From Polymorphobacter megasporae (GTDB taxonomy: Bacteria; Pseudomonadota; Alphaproteobacteria; Sphingomonadales; Sphingomonadaceae), in contig NZ_CP081848.1 of NCBI RefSeq assembly GCF_018982885.2, positions 2,356,001 to 2,420,000 on the forward strand: DNA of 64,000 nucleotides. The letters are read 5' to 3'. Position 1 is the stretch's first letter; each line of letters begins with the position of its first letter. This document shows positions 44,848 to 54,900 of the stretch, one piece after another. The notes below the pieces were generated by a model, which saw only the letters and a list, made by a program, of their open reading frames with translations, ran no database searches and was not told the DNA's origin. The position numbers and the translations under genes were made by a program.

Positions 44848-46749
44848 TCAACGGGTCGGGCCCAGTGCCTTTACGACAGCCTGGAAGCGGGCTTCCCTGC
44901 GGATCGGGTCCAAAAAGGGATCGGCAAAAATTGATGACAGGCCCGCATCGCGCAATGCCAACGCTTTTTCGAGCATGGTGCAAGCAACGTCCGCTTCCCC
45001 GCGTTGTGAACGGATTTGGGCGAACTGATAAATAATGGTGTCTTTGTAGGTATCGTCCAACGACTTAAGTCTGGCATCCGACCCCGGCAAGTCTCCCAAT
45101 TTCGCCAAAGCGATGGCTTCACCCGTCAGCCGAGAGAAATGGAAGTCCGGCAAGCGTCCGTACTGCGACAGCGCCTCACGATAGCGGCCAAGCATGTTGA
45201 GGGAATCTCCGGCAACAGTCTTTCCGAAGAACACCTTTGGAAACAGGACGGTGGATTTTAATCCCGCATCCAATGCTTCGGCATATCGCCTGCCGTAGTA
45301 CAGCACACTCGCCCGGATCGTAAGGTTCGTCCTGTAAAGAGGATCGAGCTTGGTAGCGAGGTCGATGGCGCGAAGCGCAGCGTCGAATTCGCCGAGCCCG
45401 CTCAAAATTTGCGCCTGCCCGCGTAGGAGCGTCGAACCCCCGCCGACTGCTACACCTTGTTCTAATATCTGCCGCGCGCCGCGCAGATCGAGTGCGCCTT
45501 TCAATCCTTGGGCCAAGCCGCTGTAGGCTGAAGCGAGTTTTGGTGCCTCCGATACCGCGATCCGTCCTGCTTCTATGGCGCGTTGCATGCCCTGCTGGAC
45601 CTCTTTCGCGGTCGGAGCATTTTCTGCCAGTAATCCAATCAGGCGCGCGCGATGGGCCAGAGCTTCTCCGTAATGTGAATCCAGCTGGAGCGCGGAGTCG
45701 ACCAGCGCGAGCGCGCGGGCATAGCTTTCGTCACTGTCGTCCAAGCTGGTTGCATCGAAAGCCCGAAGGAGGAGATCGTGCGCCTCGGCGTTGCGCGTAC
45801 CGCCGACCGACAGCAGATCCTTTTCCTGCGGCAGCAGCCGTATCTGCAACGCCTGCGCCACGCTCTGCGCGATCGCCGACTGAATCTCCAGCGCGTCGCC
45901 GGGGGCGCGATCATAGCTTTCCGACCAATGTTCAACGCCGTCCTTGCCGCTGACGAGCTGCGCGGAAATTCGGATCATGCTCGGCGAGCGACGCACGCTG
46001 CCGGTCAGGATGCTGGCGACCCCCAGCTTGGCCGCCGCCGTTCGCGTATCCTCATTACGCGCCGCCTCGGACGAGTTCCGCCCGATCACGGTGAATTGCG
46101 GGATGCGCGTGAGCGCGCTGCGCAGTTCCTCGGCGATGCCGTCGGCGAAATAGGCCTGGGTCGGGTCGCCCGAAAGATTGGCGAACGGCATCACCGCGAT
46201 GCTCGCATCCTTCGCCTCGGCACGCGGCCACAGCGCCCAGCCGCCAGCGCCCGCTGCGAGAAGCGCGGCTACACCGCCACCGGCAAGCGCCAGCCTGCGA
46301 TCCACGCCCGCACGCGGCCGTTCGGCAAGCCTCACCGATGCCGGGGGGCGTTTGCCATTGAGGATTGCGCGCACCGCCGTCAGCAAGGCGTGGTACTGCG
46401 GATCGGCGCGATCGCCTTTCCAGCCGATGAGCGACAGCGCCTGGATTTCCCCGAAGCCCAGCGGCGGCTCGACGGGATCGATCCGCACCGGCAGATAGGC
46501 ATTGCGGCGCTGCGCCCGCGTCGCCTCGTCGCGCACGAAATGGCCCTCGGCACCGGTCGAGCCCTTGCTCCACACGACCAGCACGCAGCGCGCGGCATTG
46601 AGATTCTGCTCGATCGCCTCGCGCCATGCGTCGCCGCCACCGATATGCGCGTCCCACCAGATCGCGATGCCGTCGGCCTCGAGCGCATCGACCAACGGCT
46701 TCAATCGTGCGCGATCCTGCGATTTGTAGGAAACGAACAGATCGACCAT
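44848..46749 (-). CDS. TIR domain protein with transmembrane helix, TolB-like domain and TPRs
   Basis: 633 residues. Residues 1-130 are a TIR domain (DLFVSYKSQDRARLKPLVDA; WWDAHIGGGDAWREAI) with Glu75 in FVRDEA at the position of the NADase catalytic Glu. One membrane helix (~167-190) precedes a TolB/FlgO-like domain (SIAVMPFANLSGDPTQAYFA; LTGSVRRSP), then ~300 residues of TPR-type helical repeats (GEFDAALRAIDLATKLDP). So TIR is cytoplasmic and the rest periplasmic, or the reverse. ATG 46749 begins the TIR fold. Signalling or NAD-cleaving roles are both possible; the SLOG-SLATT gene 94 bp downstream suggests one system. Confidence 0.85.
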   Translation of the reverse strand: MVDLFVSYKSQDRARLKPLVDALEADGIAIWWDAHIGGGDAWREAIEQNLNAARCVLVVWSKGSTGAEGHFVRDEATRAQRRNAYLPVRIDPVEPPLGFGEIQALSLIGWKGDRADPQYHALLTAVRAILNGKRPPASVRLAERPRAGVDRRLALAGGGVAALLAAGAGGWALWPRAEAKDASIAVMPFANLSGDPTQAYFADGIAEELRSALTRIPQFTVIGRNSSEAARNEDTRTAAAKLGVASILTGSVRRSPSMIRISAQLVSGKDGVEHWSESYDRAPGDALEIQSAIAQSVAQALQIRLLPQEKDLLSVGGTRNAEAHDLLLRAFDATSLDDSDESYARALALVDSALQLDSHYGEALAHRARLIGLLAENAPTAKEVQQGMQRAIEAGRIAVSEAPKLASAYSGLAQGLKGALDLRGARQILEQGVAVGGGSTLLRGQAQILSGLGEFDAALRAIDLATKLDPLYRTNLTIRASVLYYGRRYAEALDAGLKSTVLFPKVFFGKTVAGDSLNMLGRYREALSQYGRLPDFHFSRLTGEAIALAKLGDLPGSDARLKSLDDTYKDTIIYQFAQIRSQRGEADVACTMLEKALALRDAGLSSIFADPFLDPIRREARFQAVVKALGPTR

Positions 46750-47308
46750 GGTGACTGTGTCGCCTCCCCCGAATTCGTGAAAAGCTGTGCCGCCAAAGTG
46801 GACCGGAAACAATAGCCGTAACGATTCAAAACACTGGATGCGGAAAATTCACGATCGTGGGCCGGGTCGATCGGGTTCGATCAAGCGCGGCAGACACTGG
46901 CGGCCGAAATGACCGATCCAAAAACGCGATTTTGACGCTGAGAGACGATCCATCTTGTAGTGACAGCTCCGGATCGAAGCGGTCCTCTAACGGTGACGAC
47001 GATGACCGTTAGTCCCAAATGAGTTATTCGGTCTACGCCAGTGAGAGATGAACGAACGGCGGGTTTTCAGAAGCTACAGAGCGCCGACGGAAGCCCTCGG
47101 ATCTACAACTTTCCGGACGGCAGCTCTGCGTTCCACGCCCAAAAGCTACAAGACATTTACCGACCCCGTTTTAGCAGGGGCAGTACATAAATCGATGTCT
47201 GGCGTTGGGGATCGCCAATACCGTCGCGAATGGTCGATTTCGGGGCAACAACGCTGAGTGAAGATGCGGCAATGCCTCGGCACGAAGCCATCATCCCGCT
47301 GTCGGCTG
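46750..47308. other. Intergenic region, no gene seen
   Basis: 559 bp upstream of the TIR gene and downstream of the DHA2 transporter. Lower GC than the neighbours. TAACGGT (46988-46994) and ACCGTTA (47005-47011) form a short inverted repeat. A 69-codon frame at 47048-47257 has no family resemblance and was not called. Confidence 0.5.
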
Positions 47309-48766
47309 TCAGGCTGTTGTACGACCACTCATCTCGGCACCGGCGCTGCGATCGAAGCGGGCGTTGACGAAGACCGACAACAGCGAAATTGCCGTGACGG
47401 TCCAGAAGGCTGCGGAGAAATCGGCGAAACCAGGCGCGGCGCGGGCGTGCCACACCATCGAGGCGTGTAGCGCCGTACCTGCGGTGCAGATGCCGAGTGA
47501 CAGCATCAACTGCTGGAACGTGGCGTAGAAGCTTGTTGCCGCACTCATCCGCTCCTTGCCGATCTCGTCATAAGCAATCGTGTTGTAAGCGGTGAACTGG
47601 AACGACATCAGGAAACCCGAGACCACCAGCACGGCGAAAACCGCGGGCAACGGCCAATCGGGCCGGAACAGCCCACATGTCGCATAGGCGACGGTTCCTA
47701 GAAAGCTCATTGCCATCAAGCTCGACCGAAAGCCGAAGCGGTGCAGGAGGCGACGGGCCAGCCCCTTCATCCCAAACGAGCCGATCGCGGTGGCGAGCGT
47801 CATCATACCGCTCTGCGCGGGCGATAGCCCGAAGGCGAGCTGCATCATCAGCGGCAGCAGGAAGGGCTGCGCGCCCTGCGTGATCCGCGCCAGCGAGCCG
47901 GCGATCAACGACAAGCGGAAGGTCGGCACGCGCATGAGCGACACGTCGAGAATGGGATGGATAGTCCGTCGCGCGTGGAGCAGATAGAGGATGCCTGCGA
48001 CGGCGCCCGTCAGGACCATGAGGACTGCCAGACCCGCCGCGCCCGAGCGGCTCGCCATCTCGAAACCGAACAGCAGACACCCGAGCGCCAGCGACGACAG
48101 GACGAAGCCGAGCCAGTCGAAGCCGTGCGGGGCGGTCTCGCGGATATCGGCGATGAACCGGCCGGCAAGCACAATTCCCAGAATGCCGATGGGCAGGTTG
48201 AGCCAGAAGATCCAGCGCCAGTCGAGATAGGTGACGATGAGGCCGCCGACCGGCGGGCCGACGATCGGGCCGATGAGCGCGGGCATGATCAGCCACGACA
48301 TCGCCGACACCATGTCGCGTTTGGCGACCGAGCGGAGCAGAACCAGCCGGCCAACGGGCAGCATCATCGCCCCGCCGATCCCCTGGGCGAAGCGCGCCGC
48401 GACGAGCAGCGGCAGGGTCGGTGCCAGCCCGCAGGCAAGCGAGCCGGCGATGAACAGGCCGATCGCGGCACGGAACACGCGCTTTGCGCCGTACCGATCG
48501 GCGACCGTGCCCGAAGCGGGGATGAAGACGGCCAGCGCCAGCAGGTAGGAGGTGAGCGCGATGCTCATCTCGGGGGCGCGGACGTGGAAATCCGTTGCAA
48601 TCGCGGGCAAGGCCGTCGCCAGCACAGTCGCATCGAGGTTTTCCATGAACATCGCGCACGCGATGATCAGCGCCACGGTGCGGTAGTTCGCGCCCGGCGG
48701 CGCGCCGCCCTCTTGATCGGCGGTCTGCGCGATGCCGTTGCCGGCAGGGACGATGCCATCGCGCAT
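47309..48766 (-). CDS. DHA2-family MFS drug-efflux-type transporter
   Basis: About 485 residues with 14 predicted membrane helices. Motif C-type VGPPVGGLIV and the antiporter opening ALIIACAMFMENLDATVLATAL mark the DHA2 (EmrB/QacA-like) group, which expels drugs or metabolites with protons. Start chosen at ATG 48766 (AGCGAG upstream); an earlier ATG at 48850 would add a basic N-terminal stretch. It follows the MHS transporter gene on the same strand and may be co-transcribed. Confidence 0.9.
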   Translation of the reverse strand: MRDGIVPAGNGIAQTADQEGGAPPGANYRTVALIIACAMFMENLDATVLATALPAIATDFHVRAPEMSIALTSYLLALAVFIPASGTVADRYGAKRVFRAAIGLFIAGSLACGLAPTLPLLVAARFAQGIGGAMMLPVGRLVLLRSVAKRDMVSAMSWLIMPALIGPIVGPPVGGLIVTYLDWRWIFWLNLPIGILGIVLAGRFIADIRETAPHGFDWLGFVLSSLALGCLLFGFEMASRSGAAGLAVLMVLTGAVAGILYLLHARRTIHPILDVSLMRVPTFRLSLIAGSLARITQGAQPFLLPLMMQLAFGLSPAQSGMMTLATAIGSFGMKGLARRLLHRFGFRSSLMAMSFLGTVAYATCGLFRPDWPLPAVFAVLVVSGFLMSFQFTAYNTIAYDEIGKERMSAATSFYATFQQLMLSLGICTAGTALHASMVWHARAAPGFADFSAAFWTVTAISLLSVFVNARFDRSAGAEMSGRTTA

Positions 48767-48860
48767 CTCGCTGTTGACCGAGGCGATGCCGCGACGCCGC
48801 GGCCGCAGCAACTGGCGAGGATCGAGATTGGTGGGGAGATGGAGTTGCATTGCGGGCCAG

Positions 48861-50201
48861 TCAGCTGGCTGCCGGCCCCTTTGTTCCAGGCCCATCAACC
48901 GACGGCACGATTGGCTGACGATGCGCAAACAACACGGCCGCCAGGCTGATTAGCGCGGCTCCGGTCAACCAGGCGCCGGGAATGGCGAGGTTGCCGGTGC
49001 GGCCGATCAGCCACGTGACGATGAAGGGGGTAAACCCGCCGACCGCCGTCGCCAGACTGTACGCGAGGCTGAAGCTCGACGCCCGCACCGACGCCGGAAC
49101 GACCTCGGTCAGATAGACGACCATCGCCGAATTATAGCTCGCATAGATGGCCGAGAGCCAAAGCTCGACAGCGATCAGCCTGCCGATGCTGGGCTCATCG
49201 ACGAGCCAAGCCATCGCCGGATAGGCGGTCAGAACCGCGAGCACGGTGCAGGCGATAAGGATGGGACGGCGTCCGATCCGGTCGGACAGCGCGCCCATCA
49301 GCGGCAGCCAGATGAGGTTCGACAGCCCCACGCCTGCCGTCACCCACAGATTGGCGCGCTCCGGCAGATGCAACAGCTTGCCGAACGTCGGCGTGTACGC
49401 CGTGATCATGTAAAAGCTCACCGTCGTCATCAGCACCAGCGCGACGCCGCCGAGCACGGCCCCCCGTCCGGCCCACAGCGACCGGGCGATCTCGCGCGAC
49501 GTAAGCTTCTCCCCGCGCCGCTCGAACTCGTCACTCTCGTGCAGATGCCGGCGCAGCAAAAAGATGAACGGGACGACCGCGCAGCCGAGGACCAGCGGGA
49601 TGCGCCATCCCCAGGCGGCAAGCTGCGCGGCACCCAATACCGACGACAGCACAACCCCGACCAGTGCCGCGACGACGACGGCGACCTGTTGCGACGCGGA
49701 TTGCCATGAGACATAAAAGCCCTTGTGGCCCGGCGGCGCGATCTCCGCGAGATAGACCGATACGTTGCCAAGCTCGGCACCCGCCGAAAAGCCCTGCAGC
49801 AAGCGACCGAACAGGATCAGGACGGGGGCAAGCACGCCGATCGTCGCGTACGCCGGGGTCACGGCAAGTGTGACGATGCCGATGCTCATCAACGCCAGCG
49901 TCAGCAGCAGGCCCTTGCGCCGGCCATAGCGATCGGTGAACGATCCCAGGATGATCGCACCCAGCGGCCGCATCAGAAAGCCGACACCGAACGTCGCGAG
50001 TGACTTGAGCAGCGTGCCAAGCGGATCGTCGCTCGGGAAATACGCCGCACCGATGGCGGCGGCAAAATAGCCGAACACCATGAAGTCATACATCTCGAGG
50101 AAATTGCCGCTCGCCACCCGCACGATATCGGCGGCCCGGCTACGGGGCTCGGGCAAGGGACGGGGCAGGGTCATGGTTGATCCAAACGTTGGGGCGGTCA
50201 T
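48861..50201 (-). CDS. MFS transporter, metabolite:H+ symporter (MHS) type
   Basis: A 446-residue 12-helix carrier. SGNFLEMYDFMVFGYFAAAI, GRRKGLLLTLALMS and GFSAGAELGNVSVYLAEIAP fit the MHS group (citrate, shikimate, alpha-ketoglutarate type permeases). The start could be ATG 50201 or 50174; neither has a strong ribosome site. Substrate unknown, most likely an organic acid. Lies between a LysR gene and a DHA2 efflux pump. Confidence 0.9.
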   Translation of the reverse strand: MTAPTFGSTMTLPRPLPEPRSRAADIVRVASGNFLEMYDFMVFGYFAAAIGAAYFPSDDPLGTLLKSLATFGVGFLMRPLGAIILGSFTDRYGRRKGLLLTLALMSIGIVTLAVTPAYATIGVLAPVLILFGRLLQGFSAGAELGNVSVYLAEIAPPGHKGFYVSWQSASQQVAVVVAALVGVVLSSVLGAAQLAAWGWRIPLVLGCAVVPFIFLLRRHLHESDEFERRGEKLTSREIARSLWAGRGAVLGGVALVLMTTVSFYMITAYTPTFGKLLHLPERANLWVTAGVGLSNLIWLPLMGALSDRIGRRPILIACTVLAVLTAYPAMAWLVDEPSIGRLIAVELWLSAIYASYNSAMVVYLTEVVPASVRASSFSLAYSLATAVGGFTPFIVTWLIGRTGNLAIPGAWLTGAALISLAAVLFAHRQPIVPSVDGPGTKGPAAS

Positions 50202-50348
50202 TGGTTGCGAACGACAGGGCCGAGACGCGAATGCCGTCGCTGTCGCTATTCCGGCAAATTAGTCGTCAAATCCATGAATAGGCGTCCGCAGTCGGGAAGC
50301 CGTCGCAGACGCGCTGAACGATCGGCTCTGGTCGAATCCGTCGCCAAG

Positions 50349-51251
50349 TCACGAGGTGCCGACAGGCGTCCAGCGGAGCTTATCGATTAGCGCGCGCAAC
50401 GCCGGGGTAACGTGCCGGCTCGGATAATAGAGGTGGCAGCCAGGGAACGTCGGGCACCACGGGTCGAGCACCTGGATCAGTCGACCGTCGGCGATCTCAT
50501 CGGCAACATCGTGTTCCAGCATATATCCTAAACCCGCGCCGGCGCGGACTGCAGCGGCAGCCAGTAATTCGTCGTTCACGATGAGCTGTCCGCCGGGGCG
50601 AAACCTGACGTCACGGCCATTATGTTCGAACTCCCATGGTAGCAGTCCGCCACCGCCGAGAAGCCGATAGTTGATGCAATTATGGCCTTCCAGATCGGCG
50701 GGCGCCGCAGGGAGGGGGCGGGTCGCGAAATAATCGGGCGTCCCGACCACCAGCGTGCGCAAGGCCGGGCCGACCCGGACCGCCACCATATCCTTGTCGA
50801 CCGTCTCGCCCAGCCGGATGCCGGCGTCGAAACCGCCGGTCACGAGGTCGACCAGCCGGTCCTCGACGATAACCTCGACCGAGATATCGGCGTGCTCGCG
50901 CAGGAAGCTTGGCAAGGCCGGCGCCAGCACTGTGCGCGCCGCATAGCCGAAGGTCGTCAGTCGGACCGCACCCGATGGCGCGCCGCGCCAGTCGGCCAGT
51001 GCCGATAGCCCACGCGCAACCTCGGCCAGCGCCGGATCGAGCGAGCGCAGCAGGCGCTCGCCGGCAGCAGTCGGAGCGACGCTGCGTGTGGTCCGCGCAA
51101 GCAAGCGCACGCCCAGCCGCGCCTCAAGGCTCCGCATCGCATGGCTGAGCGCTGACGGCGACAGGCTGAGCTCTGCCGCGGCGCGGGTAAAACTGCGCGC
51201 CCGGGCGACCGCTGCAAAGGCCGCCAGATCGTCGAGGTCGCCGCGCCGCAT
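50349..51251 (-). CDS. LysR-family transcriptional regulator
   Basis: A 300-residue LysR protein (LDDLAAFAAVARARSFTRAA; LSPSALSHAMRSLEARLGVR) with the usual effector domain. ATG 51251 follows AAGGA. It is divergent from the aldo/keto reductase gene at 51349, its probable target, which now carries a nonsense codon. Confidence 0.93.
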   Translation of the reverse strand: MRRGDLDDLAAFAAVARARSFTRAAAELSLSPSALSHAMRSLEARLGVRLLARTTRSVAPTAAGERLLRSLDPALAEVARGLSALADWRGAPSGAVRLTTFGYAARTVLAPALPSFLREHADISVEVIVEDRLVDLVTGGFDAGIRLGETVDKDMVAVRVGPALRTLVVGTPDYFATRPLPAAPADLEGHNCINYRLLGGGGLLPWEFEHNGRDVRFRPGGQLIVNDELLAAAAVRAGAGLGYMLEHDVADEIADGRLIQVLDPWCPTFPGCHLYYPSRHVTPALRALIDKLRWTPVGTS

Positions 51252-51348
51252 TGCTGCATGTCCTTCACAAGCCCTTGCCGCCGATGACGGCTAATCTTGA
51301 CGTCGACAAGCGCATATTTCGGGGTGGATTTTCAACGGAGCTACAGCA

Positions 51349-52461
51349 ATGACCCTGACCACCTATCGGACGCTCGGACGCTCGGGCCTAGCGGTCAGCC
51401 CGCTTGCGCTCGGCACGATGACCTTTGGCGCCGGACGCTGGGGCGCCGACGAAGCAACTTCGCGCAGCATCTTCGATGCGTATGTCGAGGCGGGCGGCAA
51501 CTTCGCGGACACCGCAGACGTCTATTCGGGCGGACAGAGCGAGGAGATGCTCGGCCGCTTCATCGCCGAGCGCGGGAATCGCGACCGGATGGTGATCGCG
51601 ACCAAGTCGGGGTTTCCGCGCGCCGAAGGCACACCGCTCGCCGGCGGCAATTCCGCGCGCAACATTCGCGACGGGATTGAAGGGTCGCTGCGCCGGCTCA
51701 GTACCGACTTCATCGACATGTATTGGACGCATGTCTGGGATCGGACCACCCCGCCCGAAGAGGTGCTTCGCGCGCTGACCGACGCGGTCCGGCGCGGCGA
51801 CATCCTGTATTACGGCTTCTCCAATGCACCGGCGTGGTATGCCGCGCAGATCGCGACGCTGGCCCGGGCACATGGGTTGCCCGAGCCGATCGGCCTCCAA
51901 TATTCCTATTCGCTGATCGATCGCGGGGTCGAACTCGACGTGATCCCGGCCGGATAGGCGCTGGGCTTGGGAGTGGTTGCCTGGAGTCCGCTGGGGGCAG
52001 GGATGCTGACCGGCAAATACGGGCGCGAGAAGATCGCCGATGCCGGACCGGCCGGCAGTCTGCCCAACCGCGCCGGCGTTGCGACGATCGATGGCGGCAG
52101 CGACGGACGCCTGAATGGCGACAATCCGTATGGCGGCATGCTGTTCACCAAAAAGAATTTCGACGTGGTGGACGTTTTGCGATTGGTCGCCTCGGAGATC
52201 GGCCGTCCGATGGCGCAGGTCGCGCTGGCCTGGGTCGCAGCGCGTCGCGGCGTCGCATCGGTCCTCGTCGGCGCGAGCCGGCCGGAGCAGCTGCTGGAGA
52301 ACATTGCTGCTCTGGACATTGCCTTCAGCGCAGATCAGCAGACGCGTCTCGACGCAGCCGGCGCTCCGCCGATGCTGAATCCGTACTTTATCTTTGAGTT
52401 GCCACGCGCCCGAATCTTCGGCGGTCAGGATATCGAGCCATGGACGTCAAACATCGTCTGA
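51349..52461 (+). pseudogene. Aldo/keto reductase interrupted by an in-frame amber codon
   Basis: The frame from ATG 51349 (GGAG upstream) gives a complete AKR of 370 codons except for TAG at 51955-51957. The first part has FADTADVYSGG (Asp, Tyr), IATKSGF (Lys) and MYWTHVWD (His). After the stop the same frame continues with ALGLGVVAWSPLGAGMLTG and the NADPH-binding LVGASRPEQLLEN, ending at 52461. Relatives usually have a sense codon such as Lys there. No other damage is seen, so this is a recent point mutation, a sequencing error or rare readthrough. Confidence 0.85.
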
Positions 52462-52694
52462 GGAATATTGGTGGCGGGGGCGTGTCGAGTCCTCGCCACC
52501 CTCTCACAAATCGGTTCTTGCCAGCTCAAGACAGTAGCCTCTTGAATGGCTAAAACCGCGACAGACTGCGAGGCGCGGAAGCTGAACTAACGTCAGGAGC
52601 GGGGAGGGGGGGGCGAGCGAGAACGTCCACAAGCAGGGCTTCTGCGACCATGAAGGCGGTGTCGCAAAATGGGCGGTTCGGATAGTTCGAGGCA

Positions 52695-54158
52695 GTGACG
52701 ATCACGCTCCCACCGTGCCTCGCTGACTGGCGGGAGGCACTACGCGTCCGCGCTTTGAACGATCGTCGGCTCGCTCCCGACGGACATTTCATCTTGTGCT
52801 GGATTCAGCAGGCGCTTCGGGCGCGCGACAATCCGGTGATCGATGCGGCGATCAGGCTGGGAAACGCGCACGGTCTGCCGGTGCTCGTTTATCATGGCGT
52901 GCGCGAAAATTACCCGTACGCCTCCGATCGGTTGCACCATTTCATTCTGGGTTCCAGCCGTGATCTCGCGATCGGCTGTCGCGAGCGCGGGCTTGCCTGC
53001 GTCCAGTACCTTGACCGTGCCAATCATCGTGAAAAGGGCCTCGTATACCGGTTAGCGGCCGAGGCCGTTGCCGTGGTCGCGGAGGATCAGCCGGTCTTCG
53101 TGGCACGCTGGCAGGCTAAGCAATTAGCAGCGCGGATCGCCGTGCCAGTCTATGCCGTCGATGCGGCCTGCCTGGTTCCGCCCGCAGTGGTGGGGGAGGG
53201 AATTGGCGGCCGGTCTAGTTTCTTGCGCCGTCACGAACCGGAACGTCTGGTCTGGCAGGAGGCGCGTGACGAGCTCGCAGAGGTGGCGCCGTTCGACGGG
53301 CCGCTTCCGTTCGTGCCGGACATGCTCGACGACATCAACATTGGCGTGTTCGTCGCCGGGCTGGACATCGACCACAGCCTTCCCGCGAGTACTGCATTTC
53401 CCGCGGGCAGGGCGGCCGCCGAGGCGCGCCTGCAGCGACTGATGCAGGACGTGCTGCCGGGCTATGCCACGACCCGCAACGATGCGACGCGGCGGGACGG
53501 CGCAAGTGGCCTATCGCCGTATCTCCATTTCGGGGTGCTGGGCCCGCGGGAAGTGATGCGGGCAGTCAATCGGTCTAAGGCCGGCGCCCGCGACAAGGCC
53601 AAGTTCGCCGACGAGCTGCTCGGCTGGCGCGAGTGGTTCCATTACCAAGCGCGTGCCTTGGCGGCCCCCGAGCGATATGACCGTATTGCGGGATGGGCGC
53701 GCGCTTCGCTTGCTGAGCACGCTGGCGATCCGCGACCGGACTTAGAGAGCCTGGGAGCGATGCTGCGGGGCGAGACGCGGGACGAGAGCTGGAACGCATG
53801 CCAGCGCCAGTTTCTCGGCTTCGGCTGGATGCACAACAACCTGCGAATGTACTGGGCGAAGCGGATCATCGCGATGACGCCGGACCCGGAGACTGCCTGG
53901 GCGACAGCTTGCTACCTGAATGACCGGCTGAGCCTCGATGGCCGGGATCCCGCGACGTACGGCAACATCGCCGCGATGTTCGGTGGCGGGCAGGGCGATC
54001 GCGACCGCCCAATCTATGGCCGGGTGACGTCACGTGGCGACTGGTCGACGCGAAGCCGTGACGGCGGTAGCGAATGGCTCGCCAAGGCGGCATTAAGTAC
54101 GGTGCCAGACGTTACAATTCCCGCGGGGTTGCCGCGCAAGCCCTACCTCGCGGGCTGA
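52695..54158 (+). CDS. Class II deoxyribodipyrimidine photolyase
   Basis: A 487-residue flavoprotein starting at GTG 52695. The N-terminal Rossmann domain (FILCWIQQALRARDNPVIDA) and the C-terminal FAD domain with WNACQRQFLGFGWMHNNLRM, then YLNDRLSLDGRDPATYGNIA, are features of class II CPD photolyases, distinct from the class I enzymes. It repairs UV-made cyclobutane pyrimidine dimers using blue light. Stands alone. Together with the LOV-KaiBC operon 17 kb away it shows a light-exposed lifestyle. Confidence 0.93.
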   Translation: MTITLPPCLADWREALRVRALNDRRLAPDGHFILCWIQQALRARDNPVIDAAIRLGNAHGLPVLVYHGVRENYPYASDRLHHFILGSSRDLAIGCRERGLACVQYLDRANHREKGLVYRLAAEAVAVVAEDQPVFVARWQAKQLAARIAVPVYAVDAACLVPPAVVGEGIGGRSSFLRRHEPERLVWQEARDELAEVAPFDGPLPFVPDMLDDINIGVFVAGLDIDHSLPASTAFPAGRAAAEARLQRLMQDVLPGYATTRNDATRRDGASGLSPYLHFGVLGPREVMRAVNRSKAGARDKAKFADELLGWREWFHYQARALAAPERYDRIAGWARASLAEHAGDPRPDLESLGAMLRGETRDESWNACQRQFLGFGWMHNNLRMYWAKRIIAMTPDPETAWATACYLNDRLSLDGRDPATYGNIAAMFGGGQGDRDRPIYGRVTSRGDWSTRSRDGGSEWLAKAALSTVPDVTIPAGLPRKPYLAG

Positions 54159-54405
54159 CGCGGGTTACCGTGCAACCAAAATGTACCGCATAAACTCACG
54201 TTTTAGATAAACGAACTTTACGTGACAGCTAGCCTTGTCGAGGACAGCGTACCCGATACTGTGTCCTAATACTGGGCCGTACATCAAGGCGCGCCCGCTG
54301 GACCCGCATTATTTGGAAAAATGGGCAACTCAGTCGCTTTGAAAGGCCGGGCTAGGGCCGCTGGCTGCTTGCTTGAGCAGCGAAGCGGCCCCCGACGGAC
54401 CTGTG

Positions 54406-54720
54406 TCAGTAATGCCGTCCGTTGTGCTTGCTGTTGTAGATGTGGGTGCTGGCCCGATTCTGACGGCTCTCGAGTCGCGAACGCTGGTTGCCGTTGAGGT
54501 GACCATCGTTGTTCGCGCGCATCCGCGCTTCTGTCGCTTCGATGCGTCCCTGCTGGCGCTCATCCCGCACGGCTTCACCGGCAGTCAGGCGGCCGCTCGT
54601 CACGCCCTGATCGATGCGCTGCTGCTGGCGCCCCTCACGCTGGTTGACGCTCTGGGCCTGCACGGCGCCGGACAATGCGAGGGCTGCCGTCAGGACGGCG
54701 GCATAAGGTAGTTTCATCAT
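54406..54720 (-). CDS. Small secreted Arg/Gln-rich protein
   Basis: A 104-residue protein with a clear signal peptide (MMKLPYAAVLTAALALSGAVQAQ) and a mature part rich in Gln, Arg and Asn (QREGRQQQRIDQGVTSGRL; ANNDGHLNGNQRSRLESRQN). Similar small periplasmic proteins are widespread in proteobacteria and have no assigned function. Start chosen at 54720 behind AGGAG. Probably real; role unknown. Confidence 0.75.
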   Translation of the reverse strand: MMKLPYAAVLTAALALSGAVQAQSVNQREGRQQQRIDQGVTSGRLTAGEAVRDERQQGRIEATEARMRANNDGHLNGNQRSRLESRQNRASTHIYNSKHNGRHY

Positions 54721-54900
54721 TTCAATCTCCTGGTAACTGCTCCTTCAACGGTGCACCCGAAGCTTTCCGTCGCAGCGGTACCAACGTCGTTTCTCGATTT
54801 CACGACAGCCAGCGTCGACTCCTGTTTGGCTTCCGATTAGTCACCTAAGATGATCAAATGACCGGTTCGGCAAACCGACCGTAAACGATCGGCATGTGAA

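Noticed and set aside
46988-47011. Short inverted repeat TAACGGT/ACCGTTA as a terminator or operator
   Set aside because: Only 7-bp arms with a 10-nt loop and no clear position relative to a gene; too weak to call alone.
47048-47257. 69-codon frame upstream of the TIR gene
   Set aside because: No ribosome site, no family resemblance, and located in a low-GC intergenic stretch.
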